From: an uncultured bacterium
GTDB taxonomy: Bacteria; UBP6; UBA1177; JAKLFG01
Direction of reading: 5' to 3'
Assembly: GCA_937871295.1 (NCBI GenBank)
Contig: CALMRE010000214.1
Location: 1 to 55,810 of the forward strand
Length of the DNA stretch: 55,810 nt
In this document: positions 1-7,778 of the stretch, one piece after another
Position numbering within the stretch: the first letter of the stretch is position 1
Layout of the letters: each line of letters starts with the position of its first letter
Made by a program: the position numbers and the translations under genes
The notes under the pieces: model-generated
The model's input: only the letters and a program-made list of their open reading frames with translations
The model's database searches: none
Told to the model about the DNA's origin: nothing

Positions 1-220
1 CAACCGGCTCGCTTTTCGTAATCCAAGAGACGACGGCACCTTTAGAAAAAAAATCTTTTTCAACATTTCTGTTTCCAATCTGTTTCCATTGGATTATTTC
101 TTTTCCTTCTGGTTGCCTCTGCGAAAAACATCAAAATGTCTTGCATAAGAATATCCCAATCAATCTTAATGAGTTTGACCATAGCATTAGCGAGATGAGA
201 TGTCAAGAAAACAATGGAAC
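1..220. other. AT-rich left flank without a convincing gene
   Basis: This stretch is visibly AT-richer than the rest of the window. The only open frame of note is on the minus strand at 182-60 (40 codons from an ATG, beginning MVKLIKIDWDILMQDI). It has no ribosome binding site in front of it and I do not recognise it. It could be the remnant of a gene or a small foreign segment beside the AbiE system. Confidence 0.4.
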
Positions 221-283
221 CGGGCGGACGCCGTCCGCCCCTACGCAGAACCACAAACAGTAGGGGCGCAGGGCCTGCGCCCG
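221..283. repeat. Inverted pair of REP-like palindromes
   Basis: Two 24-bp units face each other. The left (221-244) is a hairpin GGGCGGAC/GTCCGCCC ending in CCCTAC. The right (260-283) begins GTAGGGG and is a hairpin GGGCGCAGG/CCTGCGCCC. They share an outer GTAGGGGCG motif in opposite orientation, separated by 15 bp, which is the architecture of a bacterial interspersed mosaic element built from REP units. The pair lies 9 bp beyond the abiEii stop, so it may also act as a 3' stabiliser or weak terminator of that mRNA. Confidence 0.65.
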
Positions 284-292
284 GAATCAGCA

Positions 293-1159
293 TCACCCAC
301 AAATGACCGAACTTGCGGCCGCGGTGAAGAGTTCCTTCGACCACGCATCGGCGCTCCGCGCATCGCGCAGAAGCGGCATGACATCTCGCCGCGCCTGACC
401 GATATCGAGCGTCGCGATCCGGTCGGCGAGCAATTCGCGGAACCGCTTTTCGGTGAGCGCCCCCTTGCCGTCATAATGCCCCGTCTGCCGCATCCGCGCC
501 TCCAGATGAGCCAGATCGAGCGGCGTCTTGCGGCCGACATACCACAGCAGGTCGTACCAGTCGCGCCCCTTGACCCGCGTCCCCCAGTTCCGGCACAGGA
601 TCGCGTGCATCTTCCCGGCGAAGAGCGACGGCGGCGCATAGACCACCACCGAGAACGGCACCGGCGTGAAGAGATACTTCGCCTCGGTCGTGAACGCCCC
701 CGGCGGATCGGTGTCGACCTCTACCTTTATCTTCAGTTGCTTGCCGGGATGCGACGTTCCGACGACGGCCGGCGCCGCCTCGACCACGAGCAGATTGTGT
801 GCCGTGTTCCCCTTGATGAAGGCCGATTCGATGGCGCTCTTGGCCGACTTCGTCTTCTTCTCGACCGTCACCGAGAAACCGAACGCGGTCAATTCGCTCT
901 CGACCGCCTTGAGATAACGTTCCAGCGGGAAGCGTTCCTCCGGCGCGAGAAGCGAGAAATCGAGGTCTTCGGAGAAACGGTCGAGCCCGTGCAGGATGCG
1001 GAGCGCCGAACCGCCGTAGAACGCGGCCCGTTCGAAGAACTTGGTACGCCACAGCCCGAGCAGGGCGATCTCCTGAATTATCTCCTTGAACGCGTTCTCG
1101 TAGTCGGTCGCTTGGCGCAGTTCATAGCGCCCCAGCATGCTCTTTACCGCTTCGTTCAC
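293..1159 (-). CDS. abiEii: AbiEii/AbiGii-family nucleotidyltransferase toxin
   Basis: A 288-residue protein of the nucleotidyltransferase toxin family (formerly DUF1814), the toxin half of AbiE phage-defence toxin-antitoxin pairs. The nucleotidyltransferase signature is visible: GGSALR at residues 49-54, then SEDLDF with the two metal-binding acidic residues D65 and D67, a third candidate acid in KVEVD (D149), and the family's later motifs AGKMHAI (181-187) and KGRDWYDLLW (197-206). All key residues are present, so it should be active. Translation starts at GTG 1159, whose G is the last base of the upstream abiEi TAG stop, so the two genes are translationally coupled. Known members transfer nucleotides to tRNA or a similar target and cause reversible growth arrest; the target here is inferred only from the family. 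Confidence 0.93.
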   Translation of the reverse strand: MNEAVKSMLGRYELRQATDYENAFKEIIQEIALLGLWRTKFFERAAFYGGSALRILHGLDRFSEDLDFSLLAPEERFPLERYLKAVESELTAFGFSVTVEKKTKSAKSAIESAFIKGNTAHNLLVVEAAPAVVGTSHPGKQLKIKVEVDTDPPGAFTTEAKYLFTPVPFSVVVYAPPSLFAGKMHAILCRNWGTRVKGRDWYDLLWYVGRKTPLDLAHLEARMRQTGHYDGKGALTEKRFRELLADRIATLDIGQARRDVMPLLRDARSADAWSKELFTAAASSVICG

Positions 1160-1785
1160 TATCCCCTCCCCCGCATGAGCGGCGCCAGATGTATCGTCGC
1201 GCCGCCATAGTACGCGGCGAGTTCTTCGGTGAGGACCGGATCGAGATGCCGGAACGCGGCAAGGTCGATGCGGCGGTCATCGAAAAGGAAGAGCGTCAGT
1301 TCCTCCGGCGTCTTTCCGTCGAAGCGGCGCAGAACGATATCGCACAGGGCCTTTTCGGGCGACGCGACCAGATAGGTCCGGCCGTCGACGGTCGAACGGG
1401 AGATGATACCGTGCGGATAACAGCGCGGCGGCAACGGCTCATACAGAAAGGTGCCGACCGGCGTGTCGAAGCGCTTGGCGCGTCCGGCGGTGACACTGGT
1501 CACCGACTCGACCCGTTCCGGGATGAGCCCGTGGAGGGCGAGCGCGTATTCAAGCGACAGACAGGAGGGGCCGTAGATGAGATTGGCGAGTATCTCGCGC
1601 GACAGCGGCCCGCGCGCCAGCCGGGGGCCAAAGGCGTACAGACCCTTCTTGACGCGGACGAGGTCGCCGCTCCGCAGAAGGGCATGCACCTTGAGGCGCG
1701 GCTGTCGATAGTCCGAAAGAAGATGCATGAGATAGGGATAATCGAGCTCTTCGCCCGGCGTGAGTGAACGGATGTCGGTGGCCAT
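1159..1785 (-). CDS. abiEi: AbiEi-family antitoxin / transcriptional autorepressor
   Basis: A 208-residue partner of AbiEii. The N-terminal third (about residues 12-60) reads as a winged helix-turn-helix, with the family's 'HALLRSGDLVRVKKGLYAF' segment. The rest matches the AbiEi C-terminal antitoxin region, with 'SLEYALALHGLIPE' and a later 'EKALCDIVL' typical of the group. The family binds its own promoter and neutralises the toxin without a tight protein complex (type IV). The start at 1785 has GGAGG five bases upstream. The promoter and a near-perfect palindrome lie immediately upstream, consistent with negative autoregulation. The gene order antitoxin-toxin with a one-base stop/start overlap is the usual one. 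Confidence 0.92.
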   Translation of the reverse strand: MATDIRSLTPGEELDYPYLMHLLSDYRQPRLKVHALLRSGDLVRVKKGLYAFGPRLARGPLSREILANLIYGPSCLSLEYALALHGLIPERVESVTSVTAGRAKRFDTPVGTFLYEPLPPRCYPHGIISRSTVDGRTYLVASPEKALCDIVLRRFDGKTPEELTLFLFDDRRIDLAAFRHLDPVLTEELAAYYGGATIHLAPLMRGRG

Positions 1786-1791
1786 TTCAAC

Positions 1792-1826
1792 CTCCAGTAT
1801 GTTTGTATTTTATAAACTTACTGGAG
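1792..1826 (-). promoter_or_regulatory. Palindromic operator of the abiE operon
   Basis: Inverted repeat with 13-nt arms (1792-1804 and 1814-1826), 12 of 13 positions complementary, separated by 9 bp. The outer 8 bp, CTCCAGTA and TACTGGAG, match perfectly. It covers the -10 box and spacer of the abiE promoter and runs into the GGAGG ribosome binding site. Cooperative binding of AbiEi to inverted repeats in its own promoter is established for other AbiE systems; that this is the site here is inference from position. Confidence 0.75.
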
Positions 1827-1834
1827 AAAGTCAA
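1807..1834 (-). promoter_or_regulatory. abiE promoter
   Basis: On the minus strand TTGACT (1834-1829), a 16-bp spacer and TAAAAT (1812-1807). The -35 box lies 4 bp beyond the mpl stop codon. It is embedded in the palindromic operator, so repressor binding would exclude RNA polymerase. Confidence 0.7.
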
Positions 1835-1837
1835 GTG

Positions 1838-3256
1838 TTATGACAGATACGGCGCCAACTTTCCGAAGAAGCCGCCGAAGCCGCCATTCGACATGACGAT
1901 GACGACGCTCTCCTTGTCGGCCTCGGCGCGGAGCACTTCGATGATCTGGTCCGCCTCGGTAAGATGCCGCGCCGCCGGGTAACCCTTCACCCGGTTGATA
2001 TTCTCGCAGAGCCGTTCGGGATTGAACTTCTCCTCGGGCTTGAGCGAGTCGGCCTTCGCCGGTTTGCCGATGATGAAGAGATCTGCGTCGGAGAATATCG
2101 TCGCGTACTCTTTTTCGAATATATCCCGCGCATTGGAATTGGTCGCCGGATCGAACACCACGATGTAGCGCTTCGCCCCGAACAGACTGCGGAACGAGTC
2201 GAAGGTGTAGCGGACCGCCGTCGGATGGTGGGCGAAATCGCTGTAGACCGGCGCGCCGTTGAGATGCCCGAGGAATTCCTGCCGCCGCTTGACCCCTTTC
2301 ATCCCGGCGATCGCCTGCGCAATGGCGGCGTGACCGAGTTCGGGGAGGTCGAGGTGGATGAAGGCCATGAGCGCCGCGAGGTTCATGAGGTTCTGGTCGC
2401 CGAAGAACGGACTCTTGAACTCCTCCCCTTCTTTACCGTTGACCGTCACGCGGAATTTCATCATGCGGCCGTCGGAACCGGTGCGACGGGCGAACAGGTC
2501 GGCCGACGGGTCGGTCACCGAGTAGGTGAAGAAAAGTTCGCGCGGGAAGAGGGTCAGCAGTTTTTTATTGTTCGGGAAGTCGATATTGAGGATGCACCGT
2601 TTCGCTATGATGGCGGTGAATTTCCGGAAGCTCTCGAAGATGGCGTCGAGCGACGCGTAGATGTCGGCGTGGTCGAATTCGATGGAGGTGATAATGCCTA
2701 TGTCGGGACGGTAATGGAGGAACTTGGGCCCCTTGTCGAAAAAGGCGGTGTCGTATTCGTCCCCCTCTATCACGAAATGGCCCGACGGCTCGAAGGCGGC
2801 GTTGGTCATCGAGAAAAGCGGGATGCCGCCGATCATGTAGGAAGGTTTTTTGCCGACCGCCGCGAGGAATTCGGCGATGAGGGTGGTGGTGGTGGTCTTG
2901 CCGTGGGTACCGGCGACGACGACCGAGCGGTGACCCGGTATCAGGAATTCTTCGAGGAACGAAGGCATCGAATAGTACGGGATGCCGCAGGAAAGGATAT
3001 AGGCCGCTTCGGGGCTTTTCCCCCACAGCGCGTTCCCGACGACGATGATGTCCGGTTTTTCCCGTTCGATCATCGCAACGGTATCGGTCAGCGGATTCTC
3101 GGCGATGCCGGCACCTTTGAGCGAATCGCTGATGGGCGGATAGTAGGCCGAATCGGTCCCGATGACGCGGGCCCCCATCCGCTGGGCGAAGAGCGCCGCG
3201 GAACTGACGCCGGTGCCGCAGATGCGGACGAACAGAACGGTTTTACCTTTCAGCAT
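1838..3256 (-). CDS. mpl: UDP-N-acetylmuramate:L-Ala-gamma-D-Glu-meso-DAP ligase
   Basis: A 472-residue cytoplasmic Mur-ligase-family enzyme of murein recycling. It joins recovered tripeptide L-Ala-gamma-D-Glu-meso-DAP to UDP-MurNAc using ATP. The Rossmann-like N-terminal domain begins with the Mpl/MurC-type glycine motif 'RICGTGVSSAALF' (residues 11-23). The ATP loop is GTHGKTTTTTL (117-127), followed by the central-domain 'EGDEYDTAF' segment and the C-terminal-domain 'DFAHHPTAV' motif; together these fit Mpl better than MurC. Length is normal for Mpl (about 450-470). The ATG at 3256 has AGGG seven bases upstream. It implies meso-DAP peptidoglycan and uptake of murein peptides. The gene follows the barrel-like protein by 33 bp and probably shares its promoter. 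Confidence 0.92.
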   Translation of the reverse strand: MLKGKTVLFVRICGTGVSSAALFAQRMGARVIGTDSAYYPPISDSLKGAGIAENPLTDTVAMIEREKPDIIVVGNALWGKSPEAAYILSCGIPYYSMPSFLEEFLIPGHRSVVVAGTHGKTTTTTLIAEFLAAVGKKPSYMIGGIPLFSMTNAAFEPSGHFVIEGDEYDTAFFDKGPKFLHYRPDIGIITSIEFDHADIYASLDAIFESFRKFTAIIAKRCILNIDFPNNKKLLTLFPRELFFTYSVTDPSADLFARRTGSDGRMMKFRVTVNGKEGEEFKSPFFGDQNLMNLAALMAFIHLDLPELGHAAIAQAIAGMKGVKRRQEFLGHLNGAPVYSDFAHHPTAVRYTFDSFRSLFGAKRYIVVFDPATNSNARDIFEKEYATIFSDADLFIIGKPAKADSLKPEEKFNPERLCENINRVKGYPAARHLTEADQIIEVLRAEADKESVVIVMSNGGFGGFFGKLAPYLS

Positions 3257-3289
3257 GTCGTTACCCTACTTGTATTAACGGAAGACATT

Positions 3290-4672
3290 TTAGAACATGA
3301 GCGAGAGATAGGCGCCCCATCCGACGATGATGTTGGCTTCGGTCAACAGGCGGCCGCCCGATTTCGAATCGACATCGCCCGCACCGATCCACGGGGTGCT
3401 CTCGGAATCGATGCCGGGGACGAAGCCCGGTTCGTGATCGCCGGCGCCGGTGGTGTCTTCAAGCGCGGCGCTGAGATAATGCTTGTGGCGATAGCCGACC
3501 GAGACATAGCCGCCGAACTGGACATAGTGGAATATCTTGAAATTCATTTTGAACAGGCCGGTGGTCGTGAAATAGGGATCTTCCAGCGGCAGGAGGTGAT
3601 AGTTCTTGTCGACGCCGGCGGGCAGTATCCAGCCGTAACTGGCCGCGCTGTCGGGATCGATCCCCTCGTAGACCCAGCGGGCGTCGGTGATGTAGTTGTA
3701 GGCGTTGCCGCGGGTCGTGTACTGCATCCCGAGATCGAGCCGGAAGAATATCTTGTGCCCCTTCTCGATCTGTTCGAACGCGTAAAGATCGGCGCCGAGG
3801 TTGAGGGTGAATTCATGGCGCGCCTTCTCCACGATGGAGTTGGCCGAGGGGGTGGAAAGCGAAGCCAGCACCTGAAAGTACGGTTCGGCTACATCGTAAC
3901 GCTTGGCCACGGCGGTGCGGATATCGAAGGTGTAGAGCCCCTTGCCGACGCCGCCGGTCTTCCCGGTCTGTTCGATGGTGTCGGCGATGCCGGTGGCAGG
4001 GACGGGGTCGCCGTTCACGTCGAAGCGGACGCGCCGGTTCATGTTCTTGGGGGTCGCTATCGCGGCGGTCGGGAAGGTCGTCTTGAAACCGACCAGCCAC
4101 GAGAAGGCATCCTTGCCCCGTTCCTGATTGAAGGGGGCCCACTGCACGCCGATGCCGATATCGCCCACGCCCATGTGGTTGTAGTAGAGATCGCCGGCAT
4201 CGGGGAAGAGATTCTGTTCTATCAGACTGAACCCTTGTCCACACGAAGGCACTACTGCCCCGGTGCTCCCATCGATGCAATAGTTCTCGAGGAGCAGTTT
4301 GTAGGCGTCCTTGAGAACTATCGGCACGTCGACCGAAAGCGAAAGATCGTGATAGAGCCCTATTTCGGAAGAGATCATCAGTTCGCGCAGGTAGCGCACC
4401 TCGGGGTTGCCGCTGTATTCGAGCGTCTCGACGCGGCGGCTTTCGGTGGTGTAGTAGACCCCGCCGTTGCCGGTGCCGGCGTCGTAGGTCTGCGGGATGG
4501 TGTTGTACTCGCGCTTGATGTCGGCGAATTCGTGGGTGTTCTTGTAGTAGACGTTGAGGTTGAAGTCGAACGGATTATTCTCGTCGAACGAATCGGCGAC
4601 ATCGGTGACCTCGGCGGCGGAAAGGGCGCCGGCGAGAAGCGCCGCAAAGAAAAGTAAGGCCAGCCTCCTCAT
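3290..4672 (-). CDS. Exported outer-membrane beta-barrel-like protein
   Basis: A 460-residue protein with a clear signal peptide (basic MRR, hydrophobic stretch, cleavage near ALSAAE). The mature part is rich in alternating aromatic/hydrophobic strands, for example 'LSLSVDVPIVLKD' and 'EPYFQVLASLSTP', and ends in an aromatic (LSLMF). That terminal Phe is what BAM-assembled outer-membrane barrels usually carry. The opening segment 'DFNLNVYYKNTHEFADI' also looks like a first barrel strand. I do not recognise a specific family; the closest general type is the porin-like or 'transporter' barrels of unknown substrate. It has its own promoter and is followed by mpl 33 bp later. Confidence 0.75.
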   Translation of the reverse strand: MRRLALLFFAALLAGALSAAEVTDVADSFDENNPFDFNLNVYYKNTHEFADIKREYNTIPQTYDAGTGNGGVYYTTESRRVETLEYSGNPEVRYLRELMISSEIGLYHDLSLSVDVPIVLKDAYKLLLENYCIDGSTGAVVPSCGQGFSLIEQNLFPDAGDLYYNHMGVGDIGIGVQWAPFNQERGKDAFSWLVGFKTTFPTAAIATPKNMNRRVRFDVNGDPVPATGIADTIEQTGKTGGVGKGLYTFDIRTAVAKRYDVAEPYFQVLASLSTPSANSIVEKARHEFTLNLGADLYAFEQIEKGHKIFFRLDLGMQYTTRGNAYNYITDARWVYEGIDPDSAASYGWILPAGVDKNYHLLPLEDPYFTTTGLFKMNFKIFHYVQFGGYVSVGYRHKHYLSAALEDTTGAGDHEPGFVPGIDSESTPWIGAGDVDSKSGGRLLTEANIIVGWGAYLSLMF

Positions 4673-4701
4673 GCGAAAGCCTCCGGAAAAAGGGTTGTAG
4701 C

Positions 4702-4730
4702 AGTATATGGAAAGAGCGCGCGCGAGTCAA
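4702..4730 (-). promoter_or_regulatory. Promoter of the barrel-like protein gene
   Basis: Minus strand TTGACT (4730-4725), 17-bp spacer, TATACT (4707-4702), about 30 bp before the ATG at 4672; the start codon is preceded by CCGGAGG. The spacer is an unusual CG-alternating run. Confidence 0.65.
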
Positions 4731-4760
4731 GAATAATGGACGATAAGCGTGCGGCGGCCA

Positions 4761-6479
4761 TCACGGCGTGATATCGGGCGGTTCACAGGGGTAAACGGTG
4801 GCGCCCAGCGGCGACACCTGAATGTTCTTTTTGCCGCCGGTGCCGTCGGTGACGGTCAGCGAGAAAACGTCCCAGCAGGTGTCGGTGGTCGTGAAAAGCG
4901 CCTCGGCGCTGGCGGCTTGCACCGCGTGGGTGTAGGCCTTGACGATCGCCTTGCTCGGGCCGCGGCTCGTATCGTAGGCGTGGACCACCACTTTATAGAC
5001 GCCGTTGGCCGGCTGGTTGACATAGATGGTCTCCGGCCCGCGGCCGGTGGTGTTGTCGATATCGAGCGCCGGGTCGTCCTTCGGCTCCCCCACCACGCCC
5101 CAGTCGGGCCGGGCGCCGGCATACTGCGGCGAACAGTTGTAGAAGTAGCAGTCGGTCGACGGATCGCCGTAGGTCCCGTCCGGGGCGACCAGATGGAGAT
5201 CGATGTCGCTGTCCTTGTTGTCCCAGATCATCTTGATGATGAGTTCATCGTTGGGAAGCGCCTCTATCTCGCAGTCGGCCCAGTTGCTCGTCACATTCTC
5301 GGCGTTCTTGACCATCAGCCGCACGCTGTAGGTCCCCTTGAGCATCGCCTGAAAGGTCGATTTGGAGGAGTCCGACCAAATGTTGGCGACCGGTTTGGTC
5401 TTGTCGTTGAGGTCGACGATGGAGGCGCCGCCGCCGCTTCCGCCGCCGGGGACCGACGCGAAGGTCCAGTAATAGGAAAGGCCGGTGGTCGTGATGCCGT
5501 CCACATCGACGCTCGCCGAGCCGTCGAGGGTCGGCCAGGTCAGTATCGGCACCTGCTGGGGGGTGCAGGTCAGTTTGGCGGTCGGGATATCGGTCCGCTC
5601 GGGGCCGCAGACCAGATCGACCTTGAAGCGCTGATTCTTGCTGTAGTCGGTAACATCGTTGTTGAGTATCTCGAGTTCGCCCACGAGCCCCAGCGGGAAG
5701 TTCGGATCGTTGCGGCAGCCGATCTCGGCGATCCCCGATGCGGCCGGCGCGATCTCCTCATCGGAGGGGATGCTTTTCTTGATGAAAAACCCCGGGTCGC
5801 CCGCTTTGGCCGAAGCGCCGATGGTGATGCTCATCGCGGTGATGGTGAGGTTCGCGCTGCCGATATTGTTGATCTGCAGGTTCTGTATCTTTTCTTCGAA
5901 GCCCTCGCCGAACTCCATTTTATTGTCGTCCGCGACGGCGTCATCGGGCGTCTTGACCTCTATCATCGGCGAACCTTTAGCGCGTCCCGAGAGTTTGATG
6001 TCGAGCGCCGGGGAGCATTTGTCGTCGCTGTGAATGCGCAGGACACCTTCGAACAGCTCCCACGTCACCACCTCGTAACTGACGCCGAAGGTGATCTTCT
6101 CGTCCTTTTTAAGGAAGATCGGCGAGGTCGCCACCGGATCGGGCGACAGGGTGAAGCCGGTGATGCTCCCGTCGCCCTGTATCAGTTCGGCGCTCGTTAT
6201 CTGCAGGCCGTTCCCGTCGCAGGTCAGACAGCGGTTGGTAACGGTGAGGTAGCGGGTGCCGGCGAAGGTCTTGTAGTAGCCGGTGAATTCGAGTTCCTCG
6301 GCGCTCGGCCGGATCTTGTTGTCGGTGCTCGAATAGTTGCAGGTGATCTTGTCGATGTCGGTCTTTTCGTCGATATCGCCGATGTCGGTGTCGGTGTCGA
6401 CCGGATCGTCCTCCTTGCAGGCGACGATGACCGACAGGAGCGCCAGCAGCGCGAAGAGGGTCGCGGTGAAGTTCTTCAT
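4761..6479 (-). CDS. Secreted lipoprotein with ASH-like, PKD-like and YfaP-like domains
   Basis: A 572-residue lipoprotein. I take the ATG at 6479, two bases after the previous stop, because it starts a clean lipoprotein signal (MKNFTATLFALLALLSVIVAC). Lipidation at C21 is followed by an Asp/Thr-rich tether (DTDTDIGDIDE). Residues about 45-290 contain two Ig-like segments of the ASH/'choice-of-anchor' kind (RYLTVTNRC...; LQINNIGSANLTI...). About 295-400 resembles a PKD domain ('SASVDVDGITTTGLSYYWTF'). The last 170 residues open with 'WDNKDSDIDLHLVAPDG', the hallmark of YfaP/DUF2135-type domains. There are paired cysteines throughout. It is probably a surface or periplasmic adhesion or scaffold protein and is last in the operon read from 12992. 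Confidence 0.8.
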   Translation of the reverse strand: MKNFTATLFALLALLSVIVACKEDDPVDTDTDIGDIDEKTDIDKITCNYSSTDNKIRPSAEELEFTGYYKTFAGTRYLTVTNRCLTCDGNGLQITSAELIQGDGSITGFTLSPDPVATSPIFLKKDEKITFGVSYEVVTWELFEGVLRIHSDDKCSPALDIKLSGRAKGSPMIEVKTPDDAVADDNKMEFGEGFEEKIQNLQINNIGSANLTITAMSITIGASAKAGDPGFFIKKSIPSDEEIAPAASGIAEIGCRNDPNFPLGLVGELEILNNDVTDYSKNQRFKVDLVCGPERTDIPTAKLTCTPQQVPILTWPTLDGSASVDVDGITTTGLSYYWTFASVPGGGSGGGASIVDLNDKTKPVANIWSDSSKSTFQAMLKGTYSVRLMVKNAENVTSNWADCEIEALPNDELIIKMIWDNKDSDIDLHLVAPDGTYGDPSTDCYFYNCSPQYAGARPDWGVVGEPKDDPALDIDNTTGRGPETIYVNQPANGVYKVVVHAYDTSRGPSKAIVKAYTHAVQAASAEALFTTTDTCWDVFSLTVTDGTGGKKNIQVSPLGATVYPCEPPDITP

Positions 6480-6481
6480 GG

Positions 6482-7762
6482 TCACTCTCCTCCCTCTTTC
6501 ACACAACGGAAACCGAGATTGTAGTAGCGGTAGTGGGGAAAAGCCTTGTCGCGGGCGTAGGTCGTTATCTCGTTCTCGAGAGAGACCCAGCTGCCGCCGC
6601 GAATAAGTTTTTTCTGCAGAGTGCCGCCGTCGGCCGGGCCGGTTGGATCGACCGCCGGGTCGGGCTCGGCGCTCTTCTTATAATAGGAATCTATGTCGTA
6701 CCACGTGTCGGTCCATTCGGCGGCGTTGCCCGCCATGTTGTAGATGCCGTACGGAGAAACGGCGCTTTCGAAGGAGGTGACATCGGTGACATCCTCAAAG
6801 AGCGCCGAGTAGTTCACGATGGAGTTCTCGGCGTTGTCCTGCGGATCGGTGTCGCCCCACGGATATTTGCGGTAGGTGTCGCCGCGGGCCGCCTTTTCCC
6901 ACTGCGCCTCGGTGGGGAGTCTCTTGCCGGCCCACTGGCAGAAGGTGTTCGCCTGATTCCAACTGACCCAGAGGACCGGGAAATTCCGGTAGGCGGGATC
7001 GTAGTAGTAATTGGGGTAGCGCGAAGAGTTTATGGAATAGGGCTCCGTGCAGACCTCCGCGGTCTGGCAGGCGCGGTACTGGGCATTGGTCACTTCGTAC
7101 TTGTCGATGTAGTATTCGGACATCTCGACGGTGTTGAACCCCTCGCCCGCAAGCACCCCTTCGGTCGCGTCGATCGCGCCGGTCGGCGTTCCCGATGGCG
7201 CGCCGTACTCGAAGGTCCCGCCGGGAATAAGCACCATTTCCGATATGCCGGTGGTCTCGGCGTTCTCCTTCTTGACCAGTTCCTTGGGGAAACCGACATG
7301 GAAATAGCCGAGGAACTGCGTCGATATCTTGAACATGTTCCGTTCGAGGTCCTGTTCGTACTGGTCGGCCGGTATCTCTTCGAAGGTCTTGCGGTCGATC
7401 GCGAAATAGGGTTTGAGATCGACCTCGTCGAGCAGCCCCTGAATATCCTCCTCGTTGTACGGGATTATCAGGGTCGCCGGTATGTTGAACTTGTAGGCCA
7501 TCGGAGCGACGCTGTAGATGTTGGTCAGGGTCGCCGAAAGGTTGGTGAACGGATCGGTGTCCATCGCGTAGATGGTGAAGGTGATGGTCTGGGCGAGCGC
7601 CTTTTTCGGGATGATGATGGTGACGCCGTGGACCCCTTCGTACTTGCCCCCCTCCGGGCCGATGTCCTTGCCGCGCACTTCATAGATCGATTCGGTCTCC
7701 ATGCAGGCGGCCGAAAGGAGGGAGAGAAGCAGGATCGCGAGGAGACTGCCGGTGGTTCTCAT
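6482..7762 (-). CDS. Lipoprotein with ZU5-like and FGE-sulfatase (SUMF1) domains
   Basis: A 426-residue lipoprotein (lipobox LLSAAC, C20). Residues about 30-160 look like a ZU5-type beta domain (the 'GPEGGKYEGVHGVTIIIPKKAL' region). Residues about 175-422 are a formylglycine-generating-enzyme fold: 'MVLIPGGTFEYG', 'YYIDKYEVTNAQYRAC', 'NQANTFCQWAGKRLPTEAQWEKAARG', 'GNAAEWTD', 'LIRGGSW' and 'LGFRC'. The Cys pair that follows RGGS in true FGE is absent here (RGGSWVSLENEITTY). It therefore probably does not oxidise cysteine and is better viewed as a binding domain of the C-type-lectin-like fold. The ribosome binding site lies in a run of nine G residues between the previous stop and this ATG. Confidence 0.85.
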   Translation of the reverse strand: MRTTGSLLAILLLSLLSAACMETESIYEVRGKDIGPEGGKYEGVHGVTIIIPKKALAQTITFTIYAMDTDPFTNLSATLTNIYSVAPMAYKFNIPATLIIPYNEEDIQGLLDEVDLKPYFAIDRKTFEEIPADQYEQDLERNMFKISTQFLGYFHVGFPKELVKKENAETTGISEMVLIPGGTFEYGAPSGTPTGAIDATEGVLAGEGFNTVEMSEYYIDKYEVTNAQYRACQTAEVCTEPYSINSSRYPNYYYDPAYRNFPVLWVSWNQANTFCQWAGKRLPTEAQWEKAARGDTYRKYPWGDTDPQDNAENSIVNYSALFEDVTDVTSFESAVSPYGIYNMAGNAAEWTDTWYDIDSYYKKSAEPDPAVDPTGPADGGTLQKKLIRGGSWVSLENEITTYARDKAFPHYRYYNLGFRCVKEGGE

Positions 7763-7769
7763 GTCGTAT

Positions 7770-7778
7770 CCCCCCCCC
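7770..7778 (-). repeat. G9 homopolymer at the ribosome binding site
   Basis: Nine consecutive C on the plus strand (G on the transcript). The first G is the last base of the preceding TAG stop, and the tract ends seven bases before the next ATG (7762). The tract supplies the Shine-Dalgarno sequence, so a change in its length would change ribosome binding site strength or spacing. Confidence 0.7.

Noticed and set aside
1964-4657. 897-codon plus-strand frame opposite mpl and the barrel-like gene
   Set aside because: Same reason; both opposing genes have clear start signals and family features.
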